Shown piece after piece: positions 16,672 through 22,967 of a DNA stretch of 22,967 bases. The stretch is from Methanobacteriota archaeon (GTDB taxonomy: Archaea; Thermoplasmatota; Poseidoniia; Poseidoniales; Thalassarchaeaceae). How positions within the stretch are numbered: position 1 is the first letter of the stretch; each line of letters opens with the position of its first letter. The notes under the pieces were generated by a model that worked only from the letters and a program-made list of their open reading frames with translations, did not search any database and was not told the origin of the DNA. The position numbers and the translations under genes were made by a program. The stretch covers positions 1-22,967 of the forward strand of contig PBWO01000027.1 of NCBI GenBank assembly GCA_002727275.1. The letters run 5' to 3'.

Positions 16672-17365
16672 TTGACTTACCTCCCTCATTCTCTGGCACC
16701 GTATCCTGAACGGTAGGCGCCTTGGCCGAATCTGACTTGATTTGCTCTACGAACTCGGCATCCGCATCGCGCTCAGGAATTTCATCCTCTTCATCAGATA
16801 TTCTATCCCTAATGGATAACTCCAAACTCTTTCTAAAATCATGTTCTGGATCATTGTACGGAGAATTAGACGAGTACTGAATCAAGTCCTGCTCTTCCCT
16901 TAGTACGTGATATCCGGGAACCGTCATTCGCTGGTCACCGATACTTATGTGTCCGTGCACAATTAGATGTCTTGCAGAACGCATGGTAGGAGCCAGTCCT
17001 TTGTAGTAGACTACAGACTGTAATCTCCTATCCAGCATATGTTGAACTGTTATCTGTAGAATCTCGTCTATACCCGCACCCTCAGACAACAATCCTTTGC
17101 GATAGAGCGATTCCACCAAGTCATTCTTCTCGCGAGCGAAGTGTCCTTCTGAGGTATCAACTCTGCCGATTAGTTTCATCGCCTGGTTTCGGTGGCGGCG
17201 AAGAGCTGACAGTTCACGCCAAATCTCTCTCCTTCCACCGCCTCTTCCACTGATTTTCTTTAGTCCGTATTCCTCTCTTAGGTCGTACTCTTGCTGTATT
17301 CTCGCCGCCTTCCAAGGGTGAGTAGGTGTACTAGTCTTGGGTCTTGCAAACTTAGGATCTCCCAT
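16664..17365 (-). CDS. rps4: Small ribosomal subunit protein uS4
   Basis: uS4 nucleates 30S assembly on the 5' domain of 16S rRNA. The archaeal form begins with DPKFARPKTSTPTHPWKAAR and then REEYGLKKISGRGGGR. The S4 RNA-binding domain spans about 113-155 (DRRLQSVVYYKGLAPTMRSA and LIVHGHISIGDQRMTVPGY). At 233 residues it is longer than common archaeal uS4 (about 180). The extra length is an acidic C-terminal tail from about residue 185 (ISDEEDEIPERDADAEF onward), likely disordered. The start ATG 17365 has GAGGTGAT in front, overlapping the uS13 stop. Confidence 0.95.
   Translation of the reverse strand: MGDPKFARPKTSTPTHPWKAARIQQEYDLREEYGLKKISGRGGGRREIWRELSALRRHRNQAMKLIGRVDTSEGHFAREKNDLVESLYRKGLLSEGAGIDEILQITVQHMLDRRLQSVVYYKGLAPTMRSARHLIVHGHISIGDQRMTVPGYHVLREEQDLIQYSSNSPYNDPEHDFRKSLELSIRDRISDEEDEIPERDADAEFVEQIKSDSAKAPTVQDTVPENEGGKSND
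16679..16685 (-). promoter_or_regulatory. Shine-Dalgarno fixing the uS11 start
   Basis: GGGAGGT on the minus strand, seven bases upstream of ATG 16671 and inside the last codons of uS4. Confidence 0.7.
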
Positions 17366-17368
17366 CTA

Positions 17369-17376
17369 ATCACCTC
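17369..17376 (-). promoter_or_regulatory. Strong Shine-Dalgarno for uS4 overlapping the uS13 stop
   Basis: The minus strand reads TGAGGTGATTAGATG: uS13 stop, anti-SD match and uS4 start fused in 15 bases. It is nearly identical to the uS11-rpoD junction. Confidence 0.75.
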
Positions 17377-17878
17377 ACTTCTTACGCTCTACACCCAGTG
17401 TCGCGCCACTTCTACCGTTGGAGCGCAGCCTCTGGCCACGGACCTTGTGTCCGCTCCTATGCCTCATACCTCGGTATGCCTTGACTCCTGCCATTCTTGC
17501 AATGTCGTCGTCACGAGTCATCTTAACCTCCAGAGCTACGATATGAGCATCATCATTGGTCTCAAGATCGCGCTGGCGGTTGACCAACCACCATGGAACG
17601 GCAGTTGCGTAATCGTCGACAGCTGTCCTTAGACGGTCCTGCTCGTCGTCGCTGAGGTGACCGCCAAGGGTCTTACCATCAATTCCCGCCAAGCGACAGA
17701 TTTGCTCGGAGGTACGCATACCAATGCCCTTGATCGAAGTCAGTCCTATCGAGATTGGTCGCAGACCATCGATGTCGCTGTCCGCCATTCGCAGGATGTA
17801 AGAGAAGTCATCTCCTAGTTCGGCTTCATCAGGCATTGTTACGGTTCCCCCGTGTTCACCGGTTTCCCAGTGGCCCAT
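17375..17878 (-). CDS. rps13: Small ribosomal subunit protein uS13
   Basis: uS13 lies in the head of the 30S subunit and bridges to the 50S. The 167-residue protein has the helix-hairpin-helix segment SIGLTSIKGIGMRTSEQICR (about 43-62) and the conserved C-terminal RGMRHRSGHKVRGQRLRSN with a basic tail (ERKK). The region DDFSYILRMADSDIDG is the usual N-terminal block. It could start at ATG 17878 or ATG 17836; neither has a good SD. I prefer 17878 because a TATA-like box lies about 28 bases before it, as expected for a leaderless archaeal mRNA. It leads the operon uS13-uS4-uS11-rpoD-pantoate kinase. Confidence 0.93.
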   Translation of the reverse strand: MGHWETGEHGGTVTMPDEAELGDDFSYILRMADSDIDGLRPISIGLTSIKGIGMRTSEQICRLAGIDGKTLGGHLSDDEQDRLRTAVDDYATAVPWWLVNRQRDLETNDDAHIVALEVKMTRDDDIARMAGVKAYRGMRHRSGHKVRGQRLRSNGRSGATLGVERKK

Positions 17879-17901
17879 TGGGCATCTGGGCGACCTACCT
17901 T

Positions 17902-17912
17902 CCCTATTTGAA
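17902..17912 (-). promoter_or_regulatory. Probable TATA box of the uS13 operon
   Basis: TTCAAATAGGG on the minus strand is centred about 28 bases before ATG 17878, the usual archaeal TATA-to-start distance, implying a leaderless first gene. The 65-base gap before uS13 holds no other AT-rich element. Confidence 0.4.
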
Positions 17913-17921
17913 CCGATTGGC

Positions 17922-17936
17922 CGCCCCGAAGGGGCG
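17922..17936 (-). other. GC-rich hairpin between the methyltransferase and uS13
   Basis: CGCCCC and GGGGCG pair perfectly around a 3-base loop, starting about 7 bases after the methyltransferase stop. No T-run follows directly. It could protect the 3' end of the upstream mRNA or lie just upstream of the uS13 promoter. Confidence 0.4.
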
Positions 17937-17943
17937 TCAAAAC

Positions 17944-19242
17944 CTACTCTTTGCAGACCACATACAGGCTCTGGGTGCCCGAGGAGCGCTCTAGGTCGAT
18001 ATCGACCATGAACCCCTTCGAACCGTCAATTTGTTTGAGTTCTCGGTCGAGCCTTCGCTGAATTGTGGGCTGAATCTCGGGATCTAGAGTGCATCGCAGA
18101 GTGATCTTACCAATTCCATTCTTGCCGACCGAGGAAGCGACTTGGTCGATTGTGTGAAGCTCTGGCGGCCTGAGTCTGTGCTGGACAATCTCGCCGGTAG
18201 CCACAACGAACCCTTCAACTTCTTCCGAATCGACCAATGGATCAGTGTGTATGAGCATCGGCCTGCGACCTTCGAGTCTAAGCCAACTGTAACCCGTATC
18301 CTCTCGCATCGCCTGTTCAAGCCAAGTTTCCTGTAGACCGCTCTGCACAAGTGCAGGGTCAACAATCGTCAGATGAGCCCCATATGGCGGTGGCTCAGTC
18401 ATCACGACACTTTCAGATGGCCTAGGATTGCCTTCAATCTCAGCGATGACGTTCTTCCTACCCATCCTGACGCAGCGATTACTTGCCTCAGAGGACAGCG
18501 ACCCAATCCACAAGGACAATCGGTCAACACGCCCACCGCCTTGACTCAACCATTCCCAAGTAAACTCTGCTCCGGGCAGGGCCATTCTGACATTGGCTTC
18601 AACTAATCCTCGCTGATCCTCTCCGAGTCTAGGAGAGAGATCAAGGAGAACTGCGGGCCCGTTGGGGCCACTCTGAAGTTGATCCGCCCATCCTTCTAGG
18701 ATAGAAGCGACCGAAGGCTCCATCTCATCGATGTCATGATTCTGAGCATCTGTCGGTCTGGCTGGGTCCAAATGAAGCATCGCAATCGGAGGATGGGCTC
18801 TTGTACCAGCCTCTCTGAGACTACTCCAGTACTCTGTCATCACTCCTTCCGAATCGGACCCATCACCAATGACGACCCTATCCATCGATCTTTGTAACTT
18901 ATCTTCCTTCGAGTTGATGTACATGTTAGCAGCACATAGAACCGCTATATTCCCATCTCTTTCTATTCCTAGAACGGGGCGCTCCAACTCCCTACCGTAG
19001 GCGATGAGTTGGATTCCTGAACCTGCCGCGGCATCCAGGATGACCCCTGCAGGCAGAGAATCGTCATCTATCCGCTGTGCACGAGCGAGAGCTACGAACC
19101 AAGGTGTGGAGAGACGTCGCATATCATCAGTCATGTGAAATTCTGGCTCGCCCCGCCTAGCAGAAGACGCCTGAACCCTTTTCTTTGCCTCTGTGGCTAT
19201 GCCCGCTGAAGGGTTGAGAGCCGTGTGTCCATCTCCATCCAT
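17944..19242 (-). CDS. Class I SAM-dependent methyltransferase with THUMP-like C-terminal domain
   Basis: The 432-residue protein has a Rossmann methyltransferase core: motif I ILDAAAGSGIQLIAYG (about 68-83), the acidic end of strand two in VLGIERDGN and a catalytic-loop-like LHLDPARPT (about 157-164). Next come VLLDLSPRLGED and EWLSQGGGRVDRLSLW, which resemble the bacterial THUMP-like methyltransferases. After it comes VDPALVQSGLQETWLEQ, matching their 'EPDPALIRAGL' segment, and a C-terminal RNA-binding-like fold to the end. RNA is the likely substrate, but the modified position is unknown. ATG 19242 is chosen with GGAGGGGG about eight bases before it; GTG 19245 is adjacent. It sits between the FKBP-like gene and the ribosomal operon, on the same strand. 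Confidence 0.75.
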   Translation of the reverse strand: MDGDGHTALNPSAGIATEAKKRVQASSARRGEPEFHMTDDMRRLSTPWFVALARAQRIDDDSLPAGVILDAAAGSGIQLIAYGRELERPVLGIERDGNIAVLCAANMYINSKEDKLQRSMDRVVIGDGSDSEGVMTEYWSSLREAGTRAHPPIAMLHLDPARPTDAQNHDIDEMEPSVASILEGWADQLQSGPNGPAVLLDLSPRLGEDQRGLVEANVRMALPGAEFTWEWLSQGGGRVDRLSLWIGSLSSEASNRCVRMGRKNVIAEIEGNPRPSESVVMTEPPPYGAHLTIVDPALVQSGLQETWLEQAMREDTGYSWLRLEGRRPMLIHTDPLVDSEEVEGFVVATGEIVQHRLRPPELHTIDQVASSVGKNGIGKITLRCTLDPEIQPTIQRRLDRELKQIDGSKGFMVDIDLERSSGTQSLYVVCKE

Positions 19243-19286
19243 CACATCGCCCCCTCCTACAACTCAGTCAAGTCTTTTTCGCGCAC

Positions 19287-20264
19287 CTAGGTTATCGGAC
19301 CGCGATTGATGGTCAATTCAAAAAGCAGCCAGGAATGCTCCAATTCATGTCCCTCGCTGTTGCCATATGCAATTGGAGGAGGAAGTAGGGTGGTGTGCGT
19401 GGTGCCTGTGGTAATCCCGGGAAGAAGGCCTCTATCACCATCTATATCGAGTCCAATGGCCGACCACCCGAAACCATCGATGTAAGTAGGGTCATTTCCG
19501 GCGGTCACAACGAGGTCACCCTCATCGAGTTGCTCACCTGTATCTGCATCCCAGAGCACGTAGTGAACTTCAATCCGGTCGTTATCGTTGATGTGAAGCT
19601 CTCTCTCCTCAGATCCCTTGAACACTGCAACATCTAACAGCACCTCTGCATTGACCACTGAGAGATGACTAGCTACAACTGTGAACTCGCCTTCCGTCAA
19701 ATCTTCTGTCAACTCGATTTCACGGAAACCACTCTCATTGGCTTGCAGAGTAATCACATCACTGGTATCGCTCTCAGCAGAGAACAGCACCCCTGAACCG
19801 AGAATCTCCAGTACCAGATCTACTGACTCATTACCTCTGTTGTATACCACTAAGGTAGCCCGGTCACCGTCTCCTTGGTGCTCCCAGTCACAACGTAACT
19901 CACCCGGGTAAAGGAATACATCATCCTGTCCCGAGAGGTTTTCGGGCCACTGCCAGTTACCCTCTCTAGCCATACAGGTGTCGAATAGCAAATCAACCTC
20001 CCAGGAGTATCTGCCATCAATCTCAGGAGCATCTACTGGGGGGCCGAAGGAATCCTCTAGATCGGCGCTAAAATTCCACACTGCGAAACCCACCCATATG
20101 GCCGAGAACAAAAGCACTACAGCGGTGCCTATCGAGAGCATCAGAGTTGCTCTGGGAACCGCCATTTCGTTGATTCCGAGAGGTATCGTAGGATGCTCGA
20201 CCTCGTCGGGGGTATCCGATATCCAAGACCTCGTCACAGCATCTGTGTGACGACCGTCTGCCAT
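19287..20264 (-). CDS. Membrane-anchored protein with extracytoplasmic FKBP-like domain
   Basis: The 325-residue protein has a cytoplasmic N-terminus of about 38 residues, one membrane helix at about 40-63 (ATLMLSIGTAVVLLFSAIWV), then a large acidic outside part. A middle beta-rich region (about 140-215) looks like an Ig- or CARDB-like domain. The last ~105 residues resemble an FKBP peptidyl-prolyl isomerase: DRIEVHYVLWDADTGEQLDEG, then GLLPGITTGTTHTTLLPPP, IAYGNSEGHE and WLLFELTI, matching the FKBP pattern 'V.V.Y.G...DG..FD ... IPG...G ... iPP..AYG ... L.F.v.L'. Several positions differ from active FKBPs, so isomerase activity is uncertain. ATG 20264 is used; a TTG precedes it. It follows the large membrane protein by 42 bases. 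Confidence 0.65.
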   Translation of the reverse strand: MADGRHTDAVTRSWISDTPDEVEHPTIPLGINEMAVPRATLMLSIGTAVVLLFSAIWVGFAVWNFSADLEDSFGPPVDAPEIDGRYSWEVDLLFDTCMAREGNWQWPENLSGQDDVFLYPGELRCDWEHQGDGDRATLVVYNRGNESVDLVLEILGSGVLFSAESDTSDVITLQANESGFREIELTEDLTEGEFTVVASHLSVVNAEVLLDVAVFKGSEERELHINDNDRIEVHYVLWDADTGEQLDEGDLVVTAGNDPTYIDGFGWSAIGLDIDGDRGLLPGITTGTTHTTLLPPPIAYGNSEGHELEHSWLLFELTINRGPIT

Positions 20265-20306
20265 CAACGTTGGCGTAATCGGTTGTGCCTAGAGTCGAGT
20301 ATGACA

Positions 20307-22967
20307 TCAGTCCTGCAGGAGCGCTTCTTCGTTGCGCTGACCTAGCCATGAAACCACACCAAGCTCGATTGCTACTACTATCAAGGCGGTCAGCAACGTG
20401 ACAGGTTCGGTAATGCCCTGAACGAATATTAGTGCTACCAAGATAGCCAGTATCAGATCAGCCAGACCCCAGATTCTGAGAACTCTGCGTAGTTGCAGTA
20501 TACCGATGACCCATACCGTGGTTGAAAGCACAATCAGTAGCGCTGGCAATACTATTGAGGTTGCATATCCTCCAATTCCAATCATAATCAGTAGCATGTG
20601 AGAGTTCACAGCCAGCATCATTGTCCACTTCTCACCCTTTAGAGGCACAGTCAACGCGCATAATGACAATAGGACCAGTCCTGTAAACAAGGTGATTTCG
20701 GGCAGAATTTCGATTGAAGTCTTGAACCAAGGATCAGTGGATAATAGAGCAATTAAACCCGCTGGAATCGCAATTCCTACTGCAGTCGGCTGACGATACC
20801 TCAAACCTTGCTCTATGCAACTGGCTACTGCGAGTATTCCAGCCGGACCGAAAGATAGCAAGACGATGAATAGGCTCCTTGCCCCTCTCCCCGAGGCTCC
20901 CTTCCAGTCACCTCGATCCAATTCCACTCTCTTCCTGTCAACAAAGATGTCCGCGAACACGCAAAGTATCAGTACAGATTCTAGCAGTATCCAAGGTAAT
21001 CTCCATTCTAGCATATCTCCTTCAAACGGATCGATTGTGAGTGGGAAGGGAAGTGCCTCGACCATCACTGCTCCAAGCATCCTTCCCGCTAGCAGTGGTA
21101 GAACAATCCAATCTAATGCGATTGGGATTCTATCCAACAACCTGTCCTTCCCAATCAGAGATATCGCTGACAATGCGAGTAGTAGAGCAATCAGTACAGC
21201 CATATCGAGGAGATCCCTGTTGCTGCTCCCAGGTCCCAAGTGAGAGATTACATGAATGGCTACTAGACCAATTATCGCTGCTGCGATTGGCATCTCCATG
21301 CCTAAGATGTGCGGCAACTCAAGATCGAGGCGTTCGGTCCTAGCCCTAGCTATGGCGATCAGCGCAGTTAGGAAGACACCCGTAGTCACGAGCAGTAGTG
21401 GATTTGGCCCCGTGAGGAGCCCGATGAGCACTCCCGAACCTAGTACTAAGGCAAGGATTGCAAGGACCACTGTAGGCCTGTGGCTGACATCGGAAGTGTA
21501 CAACTCAGCCAAGTCATCGGTCTCTGCCTTGACCCGACTCTTCCTTCGCTTTGCCTCCATCTCGCCGAGAATCGGGTCGTAGGTCGAAATCTCTCCTTCT
21601 CCACCCTTGCCTGCCTCAACGGCCATCTGGATTCTAGCATCTCTCTTCGAGATACTCTTGAGTTCGGCGCGAATCTCTCCCCTGGCAACTAGCCAAATCG
21701 AGCTTATCGCAAACATCGCGAGTGAACAGCCTGAGGCATAGGGATCCTCCTCCGAGTATGCCAACGCGGTTGTAATCACCATCAGCCAGAGGGCTGCGAG
21801 AGCGGGGTTGAGCAGTTTCTCGATACTGCCTGAGCGAGGCATATAGATTGCCAGCACACCAGCTGCAAGTCCGACTGAGACTATTGCGGAGTCGAAGTCT
21901 GGAAAAACATCGCTGGAAGCCAGTTCCAGAACCGGCTCTCGGCCGGATAGAGCCAGCAGGATCGGCATACTCATCAGCACCAATCCGCCGGTGTAGAGAC
22001 TCTCACGAGAACCGCCTCTTGTGAACATCAGAACCATCAGACTCATGCATAGCAAGACCGAGAGAGGAACAAACATACCATTCCTCCATTGTATTGCGAC
22101 TATTGAGACAGTCAGAATGGCAGCCATTGACATCGGCTCACCAATCCTCAGACCCGAGACCTCACACGCTAGATGTAGAATGACTAACATCGAGACCAGA
22201 ATCATCAGTGTAATCGCGTTGAATCCACCGAACTGAGACATCAATAGGATAGTCAGCATTGGTAGCCACAGCCCAATGGTCCACAATTGCAGAGCCCCTG
22301 AGTCACGAACAGAGGCTGAGACCTCGCTCAGTCCGAGGAACTTGGATGCTAGATTGACACCCCCTTCTCCCATTCTGACATTGACCACTACCATGAGAAT
22401 GCAAGCGGTGGCTAGATACGCCCCTAGAGGAAACGGTTCCAGATCGACCAAACTACCTGGATCGACTTTGTCGTTGGCGACTAGCAGAGTTCTGATTGCC
22501 TCCTCTGCCAACTCCTCTATTAGCACCCAACTCCAAGGCAGCAGTACGGTGATTCCTGCCAGCGCCGGAGACTCTCTGTTTACGGCCAATACTGCTGTTC
22601 CAATATGCATCACTGCTAGTAGAACCAACAGCAAAGCTCCTCCATCTCCACCAGCGGCGGAAGCCTCTGAAGGAACCAGTATGACGAGCAGGGTCAGCAC
22701 CACCACAGAACCCATCCAGAGTACCCTGTCAGTCACCCTGTCCTGATCACGCAGTAAGACAAAACCAGTGACGATAGCGGCTAGAATTGTGAACAGTTCG
22801 TACGAGTCTAACCATGCGATAAGATCTCCAGAATCTTCTCCAAGGACTAGTATCGCAACCAGTGGGATTGCCCCAATTCCCAGAGGCATCATCACACGCA
22901 CCGAGTCTACGCCTCTGACAACAAGATACGAGCCTCCGAAGCAGGCGCCTAGGAACGAAACCATTCC
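20307..22967 (-). CDS. Very large polytopic membrane protein, possibly cut at the right edge
   Basis: At least 885 residues are visible with roughly two dozen hydrophobic helices in two blocks. The blocks are separated by one long charged, probably cytoplasmic loop at about residues 425-480 (KSISKRDARIQMAVEAGKGG ... AKRRKSRVKAETDD). The frame is open to the last base of the window; ATG 22964 could be the start or an internal Met. The C-terminus is short and charged (GQRNEEALLQD). I recognise no family or catalytic motif: no Walker, glycosyltransferase or transporter signature stands out. The two-block layout could reflect an internal duplication. The next gene is the outside-facing FKBP-like protein, 42 bases downstream, so the two may act together at the cell surface. 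Confidence 0.75.
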   Translation of the reverse strand, partial: GMVSFLGACFGGSYLVVRGVDSVRVMMPLGIGAIPLVAILVLGEDSGDLIAWLDSYELFTILAAIVTGFVLLRDQDRVTDRVLWMGSVVVLTLLVILVPSEASAAGGDGGALLLVLLAVMHIGTAVLAVNRESPALAGITVLLPWSWVLIEELAEEAIRTLLVANDKVDPGSLVDLEPFPLGAYLATACILMVVVNVRMGEGGVNLASKFLGLSEVSASVRDSGALQLWTIGLWLPMLTILLMSQFGGFNAITLMILVSMLVILHLACEVSGLRIGEPMSMAAILTVSIVAIQWRNGMFVPLSVLLCMSLMVLMFTRGGSRESLYTGGLVLMSMPILLALSGREPVLELASSDVFPDFDSAIVSVGLAAGVLAIYMPRSGSIEKLLNPALAALWLMVITTALAYSEEDPYASGCSLAMFAISSIWLVARGEIRAELKSISKRDARIQMAVEAGKGGEGEISTYDPILGEMEAKRRKSRVKAETDDLAELYTSDVSHRPTVVLAILALVLGSGVLIGLLTGPNPLLLVTTGVFLTALIAIARARTERLDLELPHILGMEMPIAAAIIGLVAIHVISHLGPGSSNRDLLDMAVLIALLLALSAISLIGKDRLLDRIPIALDWIVLPLLAGRMLGAVMVEALPFPLTIDPFEGDMLEWRLPWILLESVLILCVFADIFVDRKRVELDRGDWKGASGRGARSLFIVLLSFGPAGILAVASCIEQGLRYRQPTAVGIAIPAGLIALLSTDPWFKTSIEILPEITLFTGLVLLSLCALTVPLKGEKWTMMLAVNSHMLLIMIGIGGYATSIVLPALLIVLSTTVWVIGILQLRRVLRIWGLADLILAILVALIFVQGITEPVTLLTALIVVAIELGVVSWLGQRNEEALLQD

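Noticed and set aside
17899..17916. GGTTCAAAT on the minus strand, resembling a tRNA T-arm
   Set aside because: The required G53-C61 pair and the rest of a T-stem are absent, and the gap is only 65 bases; a TATA box is the better reading.

Overview
The window looks like chromosomal DNA of a euryarchaeon, most likely a marine Thermoplasmatota of the Marine Group II (Poseidoniales) kind. The archaeal anchors are uS13-uS4-uS11-RNA polymerase subunit D in one operon, an archaeal pantoate kinase, a type II methionine aminopeptidase and a CDIN1/C15orf41-like TPD nuclease. Two large genes look bacterial in whole or part: a homodimeric pyruvate dehydrogenase E1 (AceE type) and the front of leucyl-tRNA synthetase. 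The lineage is inferred from this mixture; no phylogeny was run.

Layout. (1) 1-4559, minus strand: the N-terminus of a SAP-domain protein runs off the left edge. After a 235-base structured intergenic stretch comes a tight cluster, read right to left: UPF1-like SF1 helicase, RDD membrane protein, threonylcarbamoyl-AMP synthase (TsaC/YrdC), type II methionine aminopeptidase. (2) 4571-9150, plus strand: a zinc-ribbon/acidic/Rho-N-SAP protein divergent from the helicase, a GNAT acetyltransferase, and aceE preceded by a perfect 9-bp dyad. (3) 9174-9914, minus strand: an MBL-fold hydrolase convergent with aceE. (4) 10032-14385, plus strand: a structured leader followed by a leuS - DCC thiol-disulfide oxidoreductase - TPD nuclease operon. 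(5) 14380-22967, minus strand, read right to left: a very large polytopic membrane protein open at the right edge, a membrane-anchored FKBP-like protein, a THUMP-like methyltransferase, then uS13, uS4, uS11, RpoD and pantoate kinase. The last overlaps the TPD nuclease tail to tail by 6 bases.

Functional themes. Much of the window serves translation: ribosomal proteins, LeuRS, the t6A precursor enzyme TsaC, N-terminal Met removal and a probable RNA or DNA methyltransferase. Nucleic-acid handling is represented by the helicase, the TPD nuclease and two proteins with SAP-like modules. AceE and pantoate kinase both concern CoA metabolism, but no E2 or E3 gene is present. Several junctions place the upstream stop codon inside the next gene's Shine-Dalgarno sequence (TGAGGTGAT), which suggests translational coupling.

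Most worth a second look: an EF-hand-like acidic loop in RNA polymerase subunit D where other archaea carry the ferredoxin-like Fe-S domain; a LeuRS that appears to join a bacterial catalytic/editing body to an archaeal-type C-terminus; the CDIN1-like nuclease co-transcribed with leuS; and the dyad in front of aceE. I saw no CRISPR array, insertion sequence, prophage, tRNA or rRNA gene.
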